The notes under the pieces: model-generated
The model's database searches: none
What the model saw: only the letters and a program-made list of their open reading frames with translations
What the model was told of the DNA's origin: nothing
Program-made: the position numbers and the translations under genes
Shown: positions 1-7,344 of the stretch, in pieces
How positions within the stretch are numbered: the stretch's first letter is position 1
Layout of the letters: the number at the start of each line of letters is the position of its first letter
NCBI GenBank assembly: GCA_031259515.1
Contig: JAIRLK010000242.1
Span: forward strand, 1 to 10,812
DNA from: Treponema sp.
GTDB lineage: Bacteria; Spirochaetota; Spirochaetia; Treponematales; Breznakiellaceae
Length of the DNA stretch: 10,812 bases
Direction: 5' to 3'

Positions 1-497
1 TACTGGTGTAATAACTCCGCAACTTCGGCGGGGGTTTTGGCGGCAAGGATTTTTGAGCGGAGGGTATTATCATTGAGGGCGGTGGTGATAGTCAAAAGGA
101 ATTCATAAAGGGATTTTGATTTTTCAGGCGGGGCAAGGGCAAGGATGATTATACGGGTTTTATCGTCAAGAGCGGAGTCGAAGTCGAGACCGGACTTTTT
201 TATACCGATAGCTACGGTCAATTCGTTGACACCGGTGGTTTTGGCGTGGGGTATGGCAATGCCGTTTTGGATGGCGGTACTCATGGTTTGTTCACGGTTC
301 ATGAGGGCTTTGAGAACGGTTGCCCGGTCTAATAGTTTTTCCTGGGCAGATAAAATATCAAGTAATTCGTTGATGACGGCCTCCTTTGTTTTGCCATGTA
401 AATTGAGACGTATGTTTTCCTGAGAAATGAGATTGAGTAAAGCAACGGCACTATTTTTGTGTACAATCGAGAAAGGAGGAAGGGAGAACCATTTCAT
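1..497 (-). CDS. ptsN: PtsN-like PTS EIIA protein (fructose/nitrogen type), 3' end at window edge
   Basis: This is a cytoplasmic EIIA domain of the fructose/nitrogen PTS class. In this family a conserved histidine accepts phosphate from NPr/HPr, and the protein often acts as a regulator and not in sugar uptake. I translated the minus strand directly: the start ATG at 497-495 gives MKWFSLPPFSIVHKNS, and 165 codons remain open to position 1. The signature GIAIPHAK carries the presumed phosphohistidine at about residue 84, and the upstream NREQTMSTAIQNG stretch fits the family. The final visible bases are TA after LLHQ, at about the length where PtsN proteins normally end, so the cut probably falls inside the stop codon. 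A purine-rich AAGGGAAAG lies 8-9 nt before the ATG. The gene is 104 nt downstream of the TolC gene on the same strand. The family call is firm; its physiological role here is unknown. Confidence 0.85.
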   Translation of the reverse strand, partial: MKWFSLPPFSIVHKNSAVALLNLISQENIRLNLHGKTKEAVINELLDILSAQEKLLDRATVLKALMNREQTMSTAIQNGIAIPHAKTTGVNELTVAIGIKKSGLDFDSALDDKTRIIILALAPPEKSKSLYEFLLTITTALNDNTLRSKILAAKTPAEVAELLHQ

Positions 498-537
498 TCA
501 AAATTCTTTCCCTTTTTATGCTTCAAGATAAAAGCGG

Positions 538-556
538 CATGACACAAAATGTCATG
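538..556. repeat. 7-bp perfect inverted repeat between tolC-like gene and ptsN
   Basis: CATGACA (538-544) and TGTCATG (550-556) form a perfect 7-bp inverted repeat with a 5-nt loop. It sits in the 104-nt gap between the TolC gene stop and the ptsN start. On the minus strand the hairpin is followed after 4 nt only by a short TTTT run and the stem is only half G+C, so it would be a weak intrinsic terminator at best. An operator upstream of ptsN is the alternative. I cannot choose between them from sequence alone. Confidence 0.45.
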
Positions 557-601
557 ATAGAACACAGCTTTCTCATTTGTTCTTATATTCCAACATCAAC
601 T

Positions 602-1939
602 TTAATCTGTTTTCCCCGATGCGGTTTCCCAATCGTAGTAGGCCGAGAGGTATTCACAGACAGCGCTTTGCAAACCGAGGCTTGCTTCATCCAGGCGGTT
701 GACCGCTTCGGTAACGGAGAGCTGGGTTACCAGACCGTTGGTAAAGGCCGTTTGGGAGAGGCTGAGGGCACGGCGGGCAGTGGTTTCGATAAGCCGGGCC
801 GCCTCAATGCGTTCATTTGCCTCAACGAGCCGGAGTCTGATTCCGATGAGTTCGCTTTCTATGTCGCTTTGTTTCTTCGCCAAAGCCAGGGACGCCTTTT
901 CCTGTTCGATCCGCGCCGCCCTGATACGGGAAAGACGGTATCCGCCCGCAAAAATAGGGACGGTAAGGCCAAGCGTTAATTGCGCGGCGGTGTAATCGTA
1001 ATCGCCGGTTAATGAATCGTTCCCCATGCCTCCGTAAGCAAATGAAAATTTTGCGGAAAGGGTGGGAAGGAAAGATGTCGCAGCGGCTTTTTTCACCAAA
1101 TCCGCCAGTTCCCGTGAGAGGAGCAGGGCGCGGTAATCCGCCCTCCCTGCCAAGGCCCTGTCCAAAGCGGGACTGTCGGGAATTACCGGAAGCCCCTCAT
1201 TGTTTTCGGTGAGGGTAACTGTTTCCGGCAGGGGTATCCCGGCGAAATTCCGAAAGGCAAGCAGGGCGGTTTCGGCATTTTTACGGGCTGCTGTAAGGGC
1301 AATGGCCTTTTGCTTCCAGTCAACTTCGGCCATGAGGAGGTCCAGTTCGACGGCGGCACCGGCACGGTATTTCCGCTCAACGCTTTGGTACAATGCCCTG
1401 CTCGCTTCTTCCGAAGCTTCCCGGATGGTAAGCACCGAGACGGCAAGCTGTGTTTGGGCATAGAGTTTTTTCGCGGCGCAAATAATCTGCTGCCGTACCG
1501 ACTCAAACGACTGTTCGTGGATGGAAAGTCCTTTTTTTGCCTGGCGGTACTGCATCCATGCCGCCGGGTCAAACAACTTTTGGCTTACCCCGATCCCGAT
1601 AGAAAGTTCGTTGTCGTAATTTGAATCCACGTCCTGATAGATAAGCGGACCACCGCCAGGAAGCGAAGCCACCGGGGTGGGCTGGGGTATATCCCGGAGG
1701 CTGCGGATGTAGCTCCCCTCCGCGCCGATACCCGGCAGGAGCGGGGCGCGGGCCTGATGTACCTGTTCCCGGGAAAGCAGGAGGTCCCGGTAGGCCAGGG
1801 CAAGGTCCGGGTTGTTTTGTTCGACTAATCGAAGGTATGCGGCTAAATCGTATGTTTCGGCATCGAGGCTTGCGGAGATACGGAGCATCATAAGAAAGGC
1901 CAACAGAATTATTTTTTGCAAGTCTGTGTTGTTTTTCAT
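602..1939 (-). CDS. TolC-family outer-membrane efflux channel (OEP)
   Basis: This 445-residue protein is the outer-membrane exit duct of a tripartite efflux pump. The N-terminus (MKNNTDLQ, then the hydrophobic run IILLAFLMMLRISAS) is a signal peptide, probably cleaved near residue 27. The rest shows the duplicated OEP layout of long alanine-rich helices. The first half includes QIICAAKKLYAQTQLA and the repeat-type motif RKYRAGAAVELDLLMAE. The second half includes LSQTAFTNGLVTQLSVTEA, followed by the usual LDEASLGLQSA and a C-terminus ending YLSAYYDWETASGKTD. Length is normal for the family. Its ATG overlaps the stop of the RND pump gene by 4 nt (ATGA), with AAAGGAA about 9 nt upstream inside the pump gene, so translation is probably coupled. 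Being last in the adaptor-pump-channel order, it is very likely the dedicated channel of this pump. The substrate is unknown. Confidence 0.93.
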   Translation of the reverse strand: MKNNTDLQKIILLAFLMMLRISASLDAETYDLAAYLRLVEQNNPDLALAYRDLLLSREQVHQARAPLLPGIGAEGSYIRSLRDIPQPTPVASLPGGGPLIYQDVDSNYDNELSIGIGVSQKLFDPAAWMQYRQAKKGLSIHEQSFESVRQQIICAAKKLYAQTQLAVSVLTIREASEEASRALYQSVERKYRAGAAVELDLLMAEVDWKQKAIALTAARKNAETALLAFRNFAGIPLPETVTLTENNEGLPVIPDSPALDRALAGRADYRALLLSRELADLVKKAAATSFLPTLSAKFSFAYGGMGNDSLTGDYDYTAAQLTLGLTVPIFAGGYRLSRIRAARIEQEKASLALAKKQSDIESELIGIRLRLVEANERIEAARLIETTARRALSLSQTAFTNGLVTQLSVTEAVNRLDEASLGLQSAVCEYLSAYYDWETASGKTD

Positions 1940-4900
1940 TTTCCGGTTCCTTTAATTTTTGAAGGGCGGGTAAGGGTAAACTCAAGACAGGGTATGAGCC
2001 AGAGGGTCATCACGGTAGATGAGATAATACCGCCGGTAACTACAATACCCATGGGCTGCCGCATTTCCGAAAGGGACGCGCCGATTCCCAGTGTCATGGG
2101 CAACATTCCCAGAACGATGGCGATATTGCTCATCAGTATGGGTTTTAGCTTTGCGGGGCATGATTTGATTAAGGCTTCCCGCGTTCCCATGCCGCCGCGT
2201 TTAAGTTGATTGTAGTTGTCGAGCAGCAGGATAGCGTTGTTTACCACAATGCCCACCAGCATGATAATGCCGAGCATGGCAATCTGGCTGAGGGTTATAC
2301 CGGTCAAAAGGCAGCCCGCCGTAACGCCGATGATGGAAAGGGGAACCGTGGAAAGAATAAACAGGGGCTGGAGGACATTTTCCAGGACCGCCGCGAGCAG
2401 CATATACACCAGCAGTATGGCGGTGATAAACGCAATGCCCATGCTTATCACGGTTTCACCCATTGAATCGGAAAGGCCCGCCTGACTAAAACTGTAACCG
2501 GGAGGCAGCGCTATTTCTTCAGTGAGGGCCATCACTTGGGAGAGAACTTCCCCCTGGACATAACCCGGAAGCAGTTCGGCGGTAATTTCCACCGTGCGGG
2601 CCTTGTTGACGCGCATGATCATGTTGTAGCCGTTTTCAAAATGTACATCCGCATAGCGGGACAGGGGAAAAATGCCGGCCTTGCTTATGACAGGAATATT
2701 CCGGATATCTTCAATATCCCTAAGGGTTTCCTCCGCCAGTTTTACCCGGATGTCGTATTCTTCTCCGCCTTCCCGGTAGGCCGTGCCGACAAGGCCGTCA
2801 ACGGCGGTGCGGAGCGTTACCGCTACCTGCTGTATAGAAAGGCCGTCTTGGGAAATCTGCTTGCGGTCAGGCTCAAACACGAGTTCCGGTTTTCCCACTT
2901 TGGAATTAATGGTGGTGTACATAATGCCGGGCAGGGCCTCGATTTTTTCCCGCAGCTCTCCGCCGATTTGTTGCAATACCGCGCTGTCCGTACCCCGGAT
3001 ATAAATGTCAATGGGCGCTCCCTGGGCAAGCACCAATTCCGAGGGGGCGGAGACCCTGATTTCCGCTCCGGGAATACCGGAAAGGGTTCTTATCATTGCC
3101 GCGGCAATTTCGCTGTTGTTCTGCCGCCGTTCTGTTTTTGGGACCAGGGCTATTTCCATCCTGGCGATGTTTAGATCCTGTTCCCTCTTGCCGGCGGTTC
3201 CGAGATTTGTAAGAATTGTTTCAACCTCGTTATAGGCGGCAAGGCGCTGTTCAATCTTCGCCAAGAGGGCGGCGGTTTGCTCAAAGCCGCTCCCCTGGGG
3301 CAGTTCCACGTCTACCTGAATCTTCCCGCCATCGCTCTTTGGTACCTGTTCGATCTTGATAAAGGCAAAAGAATAGATGCTTGCCACAAAGACCACAAAC
3401 ACGGCGGCAACGAAGAGGCCGCTGCGGAGACGACGTTTCACAAAAAATATTATCGATGATTCATACAAGGTCTCCAGTTTTCCAAAAAGGGTATCCAGTT
3501 TTTTGCTGACCGGCCCTTCTTTTTTCTGTCCCGCCGGGAGCAGGCGGGCTGCCAGCATCGGAGTCAGGGTAAAAGAAACTATGAGGGAAAAAAGAGTGGA
3601 AATAACGATGGTATAGGCAAAATCACCGAAGATCTGACCCATCACGCCCTGTATGCCGCCCAGGGGTACAAACACCGCCACATTGGTCGCCGTGGAAGCG
3701 ATAACCGCTATGATCACTCCTTTGGCGCCGGTGGAGGCGGCTTCGATGCGGGAAAGCCCCTGTTCTTTACGGCGGAAAATATTTTCCAATACCACCACGG
3801 AATTCGCCACCAGGGTTCCCACGGCGCAGGAAAGCCCCATGAGGGAAAGCACATTGACGCTGATATGAAGGGTCTGCATCACGAGAAATGTTGAGATTAT
3901 CGAGAAGGGCATGGAAAGTGAAATGATGATGGTTGAACGCCAGTCATGCAGGAACACCAGCAGTACCAGCGCGGTAAGGACAATGCCCGTAATGAGGTTG
4001 CCCATGGTATCGTTTACCGAATCCCGGATAAACGACGCGTCTTCCCGGACTACCCTGAGGCGGATACTGCCTCCTGAATCCTGTTCAATCCGGGGGATAC
4101 GTTTCGTTACACCGTCAATAACGCTTATCGTATTGGCGCTGGGATTCTTCATGATTTGCAGGAGCAACGCGCCTTCGTTCCGTGTGCCCTTGGTTTTATC
4201 AAGAAAGATCGTCCGCTCCCGGACCGTGCGGCGGGTATCCCGCACATCGGCAAGCTGCCGGAGTTTAAAAACCCCCGCAGGGGTGGGAACGTCAATGTCC
4301 TCTATCGTTTCCAGAAAACCGAATTCGCCCTTAAACCGGACGGGAATATCCCGGCCGCCAATACTGACCGCATCAGCGACGCTGATGTTTCCGGCCGGCA
4401 GTTCCGTGTTTGCTCTGGCGAGCAGGGCGGCGATCTGTTCGACGGGCAGGTAGCGCTCGAACACGGCGGCGGCCACCGGCGGGCGGTGAAGTTCCACCTG
4501 AATTTCCCGCTCGACCCCGCCTGAGACTTCCACGCTGCCCACACCGGGAACCTGGGCAAACTGGTCCCGTACCATCGACCGGGCATAGGCGTAGAGTTCC
4601 GTGTCCGGCATATCTCCTTCAAGGATAATATTCATTACCGGGGTTCCGCTGGTAAGAGCCACCTTGGAAATAGCGGGCTTTTCGGCGCCGTCGGGAAATT
4701 CCGCGGCAATGGCGTCTATCCGGTCTTTCACTTCCTGTAGCGCCAGGTTTTCGTCTTTCGCATCCTTGAAAAAAATGTTAATGACCGAGGCACTGTCTAT
4801 CGAATAGGAGTTGATGTAGTCCAGTTCGCCGATTGAGAAAACAGCGTCCTCGATCCTTTTAGTAAGCTGCGTTTCTATGGTAAGCGGGCTTGAGCCGGGA

Positions 4901-5079
4901 TACACCGTCTGTATTGAAACCACCGGAACGGAAATATCCGGCATAAGGCTCATGGGCAGCGAAAAATACGCCAGAAGCCCGAACAGTACTAGGGCAAGGG
5001 ATCCCATCAGGATCGTTACCGGTCTTCTTATGGAAATGTCAACGATGTGCGAAGGCGCATTTAAGGTTTCTTTTTGCAT
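1936..5079 (-). CDS. RND efflux pump, inner-membrane permease (AcrB/HAE-1-like)
   Basis: This 1047-residue RND permease would drive substrate export from the inner membrane or periplasm through the adaptor and TolC-type channel. It has the usual architecture: TM1 at about 20-40 followed by LPMSLMPDISVPVV; a first periplasmic domain to about 355; TM2-TM6 (about 358-512) including FLHDWRSTIIISLSMPFSI; TM7 at about 553-575; a second periplasmic domain; and TM8-TM12 from about 876 with GIVVNNAILLLDNY. Length matches AcrB-class pumps. The TM4 motif reads GTLVANSVVVLEN, so the positions of AcrB Asp407/Asp408 are Ala425/Asn426 (codons at 3807-3802). TM10 has Asn947 where AcrB has Lys940. The start ATG lies 2 nt after the adaptor stop with no clear Shine-Dalgarno sequence, which suggests coupled translation. 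Substrate class (drug, lipid, solvent) cannot be read from sequence; the family is HAE-like, not the CzcA heavy-metal type. Confidence 0.94.
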   Translation of the reverse strand: MQKETLNAPSHIVDISIRRPVTILMGSLALVLFGLLAYFSLPMSLMPDISVPVVSIQTVYPGSSPLTIETQLTKRIEDAVFSIGELDYINSYSIDSASVINIFFKDAKDENLALQEVKDRIDAIAAEFPDGAEKPAISKVALTSGTPVMNIILEGDMPDTELYAYARSMVRDQFAQVPGVGSVEVSGGVEREIQVELHRPPVAAAVFERYLPVEQIAALLARANTELPAGNISVADAVSIGGRDIPVRFKGEFGFLETIEDIDVPTPAGVFKLRQLADVRDTRRTVRERTIFLDKTKGTRNEGALLLQIMKNPSANTISVIDGVTKRIPRIEQDSGGSIRLRVVREDASFIRDSVNDTMGNLITGIVLTALVLLVFLHDWRSTIIISLSMPFSIISTFLVMQTLHISVNVLSLMGLSCAVGTLVANSVVVLENIFRRKEQGLSRIEAASTGAKGVIIAVIASTATNVAVFVPLGGIQGVMGQIFGDFAYTIVISTLFSLIVSFTLTPMLAARLLPAGQKKEGPVSKKLDTLFGKLETLYESSIIFFVKRRLRSGLFVAAVFVVFVASIYSFAFIKIEQVPKSDGGKIQVDVELPQGSGFEQTAALLAKIEQRLAAYNEVETILTNLGTAGKREQDLNIARMEIALVPKTERRQNNSEIAAAMIRTLSGIPGAEIRVSAPSELVLAQGAPIDIYIRGTDSAVLQQIGGELREKIEALPGIMYTTINSKVGKPELVFEPDRKQISQDGLSIQQVAVTLRTAVDGLVGTAYREGGEEYDIRVKLAEETLRDIEDIRNIPVISKAGIFPLSRYADVHFENGYNMIMRVNKARTVEITAELLPGYVQGEVLSQVMALTEEIALPPGYSFSQAGLSDSMGETVISMGIAFITAILLVYMLLAAVLENVLQPLFILSTVPLSIIGVTAGCLLTGITLSQIAMLGIIMLVGIVVNNAILLLDNYNQLKRGGMGTREALIKSCPAKLKPILMSNIAIVLGMLPMTLGIGASLSEMRQPMGIVVTGGIISSTVMTLWLIPCLEFTLTRPSKIKGTGK

Positions 5080-5081
5080 TT

Positions 5082-6182
5082 TTATCTGCCCGCAGCGGCT
5101 AAAAGACCAGTTTCCGCAACGATATTGATTTTCGCATCCGGCGCAAGATTTTGTATGCCCCCGCTGATGAGCAGATCCCCTTCTTCAAGCCCGCCGGTGA
5201 TTTCGATGCGGAGGCCCTGTTCGTGTCCTGCCCGGATGGCGGTTTGACGGGCGGTATTTTCTACCGCCACAAAGGCGGTCGGACCATCGGCGGTTTCCAG
5301 CAATTCGCTTCTGGAAAGGACAATCGCTTTTTCGTTGCGGTACGTTTCTACCGAGAGGTCTACCCCCATACCGCTGACCAGTTTGCCGCTTGTGGTCTCG
5401 AAAAAGGCGCTTACCGGAAAAGCCTGCTTCTGGCTGTCCATGGTAAGGGAAACCTGGGTTACCCGGCCCTCGATGTTCAGGGACGGGTCCTTGATAAAAG
5501 CCCGCGCCCCGGCCCGTATCCTGTCGATTTCAGCGGCGCTTACATAAAACCGGGCTTCGTATCCGTTTCTGCCGGATATGGTAAAGAGGGGTGTTCCCGG
5601 CCGGACGTTTTCCGTGGGGCGGACATTGATCCGGGTGATCGTTCCCGCTATGGGCGCTTTGACATAGACCGTATCATCTGCGGCCTTGAAGTTTGCCTTG
5701 GCTATTTCATATTGGGTTCTGATAGAATCGTAGTCCTGCCGGGAAATATCGTTATTTTCAAAAAGAGCTTCGATCCGTTTAAAGGCCGCGAGGGCGCTCT
5801 CTGCGGCAAGCGCCGCCTGCCGCAGAGACTGGTTATCCGCCGAGAATGAGACGATGATCTCATCCTGTTTGACCGTATCGCCGACTTGGGCGGAAATTTT
5901 TCGAACCACATCACTTAGGGACGCATAGGCGGTAGATTCCGAGGCGGCGTATACGACCGTCGGGTATTTGAGGTATACGGAGAAATCTTCCGCTTCAAGA
6001 CGCCGCACACTGACCGGCCGGCCCTTTTCGGCATAGAGCCGCTCCATGCTCACCGCCGCCTCGCCTGTATCTTTGTTCCCGGCGCAGGAAAGCGCCAGGA
6101 ACACCGAAAAAGAAACCGCGCAAAACTTCATTTTGCGGCCAGCCTTGTTTTTAAGGAGAACAGAAGAAAGAAGTTTTTCCAT
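5082..6182 (-). CDS. Periplasmic adaptor (membrane fusion) lipoprotein of the RND pump
   Basis: This is an HlyD/AcrA-type adaptor linking the RND pump to the outer-membrane channel. I chose the ATG at 6182-6180 (366 residues) because GGAGG lies exactly 8 nt upstream; the longer frame opening at 6251 lacks a usable Shine-Dalgarno sequence. From this start, a basic region (NKAGRKMKF) leads into a hydrophobic segment ending LALS-Cys33, a loose lipobox of spirochaetal style, so the protein is probably lipid-anchored. Next come the first lipoyl half (about 90-113, KISAQVGDTVKQDEIIV), a short helical hairpin (about 114-169), the second lipoyl half (about 170-203, VYVKAPIAGTITRINV), a beta-barrel region and a membrane-proximal domain. 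The helical hairpin is short compared with AcrA. The gene sits directly before the pump gene. The upstream frame start, 4 nt after the beta-barrel stop, remains possible but would bury the signal peptide more than 40 residues in. Confidence 0.92.
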   Translation of the reverse strand: MEKLLSSVLLKNKAGRKMKFCAVSFSVFLALSCAGNKDTGEAAVSMERLYAEKGRPVSVRRLEAEDFSVYLKYPTVVYAASESTAYASLSDVVRKISAQVGDTVKQDEIIVSFSADNQSLRQAALAAESALAAFKRIEALFENNDISRQDYDSIRTQYEIAKANFKAADDTVYVKAPIAGTITRINVRPTENVRPGTPLFTISGRNGYEARFYVSAAEIDRIRAGARAFIKDPSLNIEGRVTQVSLTMDSQKQAFPVSAFFETTSGKLVSGMGVDLSVETYRNEKAIVLSRSELLETADGPTAFVAVENTARQTAIRAGHEQGLRIEITGGLEEGDLLISGGIQNLAPDAKINIVAETGLLAAAGR

Positions 6183-6195
6183 TATTAAAGCCTCC
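6183..6195 (-). promoter_or_regulatory. Ribosome binding site deciding the adaptor start
   Basis: On the minus strand GGAGG (6195-6191) is followed by 8 nt and then ATG at 6182. This fixes the adaptor start 23 codons inside the longest open frame. The same GGAGG-plus-8 spacing recurs before the beta-barrel gene. Confidence 0.75.
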
Positions 6196-6255
6196 AAATT
6201 TGACATTTCTCCGAATTTGATTGTGATATGCCATTTGAATGATTTAGCCATTCAG

Positions 6256-7203
6256 CTAAAATTGGTACAACATTTCCACCTTGACAAAAAATCCCCTGCC
6301 TGTTGGCTTTGAGTAATCCTTGTCATAAACTTCCCTGCTATAGGGAATATATCCGCCGCTTATTTTTACCAATCCGGCATCCACTACGCCGAATACGGAA
6401 TAATAATTCATATCGTATTTCCTGTCTTTTTTGCCAAGCACGAAATCCGTACCGTCATTCTGGCCGGCATTTTGTACGCCAAGCCCGATACCCAAAAAAT
6501 CCCCCGCTGAAAAATTTTTATTAAAAAAACGATACCATAAAATGCTGTTAAATCTTAAATCGTGTATGTCATAGAAACTAAACGTGTCCAGACCCACGGT
6601 TCCTGTTATTCGAACCCTGCTGTCAGGCAGTATGACAAATTGAAATTCAGGATAATCATATACAAGATTGATGTATCGTGAATTGAAAGCAAACTTGACA
6701 ATTGGCTGTGGTATTACGGGCCACATGGTTCCATTGGGCAGATTAATTCCAAAATCCCCAAATCCCAGCGAAAGGCCCAGAGTTAAATTTAAATTTTCCT
6801 TCCTTATCAATTCATATCCATATCCTATACTTGAATAGGTTGTGTGTAATCCTCCATAAACCGGCTTATCGGAATAGGCGGTAAAAATACCCTGTATGAG
6901 ATGACGGCCTGTTTTCTTTTCAATTATAAAATCAACATCATGGTAAATTTCGGAATACCCAGGCGGAATCTCTTTTAAAATATAGGGTTTATAAAATATC
7001 CCTATCAGCAGATTATTGTTTTTTTCAGATAACGGAGGAGGGTCATACAACACGAGTAATCCTCCTCCGGGCGCATGATACTGTTGATCCTCCAGTGAGA
7101 CGAATTCATAATTCAGAAGCGGGATTATTCTGAGGGCTTCCTCCTCTGCAAAGCAAAATATGGTTATAAAAACCATCCACAGAACAAGGACTTTTCGTTT
7201 CAA
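6256..7203 (-). CDS. Outer-membrane beta-barrel protein of unknown family, first gene of the efflux operon, TTG start
   Basis: I do not recognise this 315-residue protein, but it looks like an outer-membrane beta-barrel. I place the start at TTG 7203-7201: GGAGG (7216-7212) lies 8 nt upstream, and the result is a textbook signal peptide, MKRKVLVLWMVFITIFCFA, cleaved before EEE. The ATG six codons earlier (7221) has no Shine-Dalgarno sequence. The mature part is rich in Tyr, Phe and Gly with alternating polar/hydrophobic strands separated by turns (for example NLTLGLSLGFGDFGINLP, and KISGGYIPYSREVY near the end). It finishes in VKVEMLYQF, and a terminal aromatic residue is typical of BAM-inserted barrels. 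It is visibly richer in A+T than its neighbours. It precedes the adaptor by 73 nt and follows the TTAACA repeats. It might be a sensor, porin or accessory component of the export system; no function can be assigned. Confidence 0.78.
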   Translation of the reverse strand: MKRKVLVLWMVFITIFCFAEEEALRIIPLLNYEFVSLEDQQYHAPGGGLLVLYDPPPLSEKNNNLLIGIFYKPYILKEIPPGYSEIYHDVDFIIEKKTGRHLIQGIFTAYSDKPVYGGLHTTYSSIGYGYELIRKENLNLTLGLSLGFGDFGINLPNGTMWPVIPQPIVKFAFNSRYINLVYDYPEFQFVILPDSRVRITGTVGLDTFSFYDIHDLRFNSILWYRFFNKNFSAGDFLGIGLGVQNAGQNDGTDFVLGKKDRKYDMNYYSVFGVVDAGLVKISGGYIPYSREVYDKDYSKPTGRGFFVKVEMLYQF

Positions 7204-7216
7204 TTTGCCTGCCTCC
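7204..7216 (-). promoter_or_regulatory. Ribosome binding site for TTG start of beta-barrel gene
   Basis: Minus-strand GGAGG (7216-7212) is followed by 8 nt and then TTG (7203-7201). It lies inside the longer frame that opens at 7221, so it argues that the first ATG is not used. Confidence 0.65.
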
Positions 7217-7245
7217 AGCATCAGTTTCTTATTCGATATACCCTG

Positions 7246-7298
7246 AATATAGAGGCGCCTTATTACCAGGTGTTAAGAAATTGTTAAGGAATTGTTAA
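7246..7298 (-). promoter_or_regulatory. Putative efflux-operon promoter with three TTAACA direct repeats (11-bp period)
   Basis: On the plus strand TGTTAA occurs at 7271-7276, 7282-7287 and 7293-7298. Read on the minus strand, in the direction of transcription, these are TTAACA-N5-TTAACA-N5-TTAACA. An exact 11-bp direct-repeat period is the binding geometry of OmpR/PhoB-type regulators, and TTAACA with about 5-bp spacers matches the published Bacillus subtilis PhoP box. Downstream, TATATT at 7251-7246 is a candidate -10 element 19 nt after the last repeat, with no separate good -35, as expected for an activator-dependent promoter. Upstream, an A/T-only 8-bp inverted repeat (7304-7311 with 7322-7329) may act as an A-tract or UP-like element. 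That this site is bound by the regulator encoded at 8469-9158 is an inference. Confidence 0.68.
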
Positions 7299-7344
7299 AT
7301 CGTATTTTTTCGAGAAATTAAGAAAAAATGCCGTGGTTTGAACG

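Noticed and set aside
2536..3174. Long plus-strand open frame of 212 codons opposite the RND gene
   Set aside because: It is an antisense shadow of the pump gene, which has full-length family similarity; there is no ribosome site or recognisable motif on the plus strand.
5151..5849. Plus-strand open frame of 232 codons opposite the adaptor
   Set aside because: It is an antisense shadow of the adaptor gene, with no signals of its own.
6183..6251. Longer adaptor start at 6251, 4 nt after the beta-barrel stop
   Set aside because: It could be read by coupling, but it has no Shine-Dalgarno sequence and would place a 55-residue leader before the lipobox cysteine. The ATG at 6182 has an ideal GGAGG at 8 nt.
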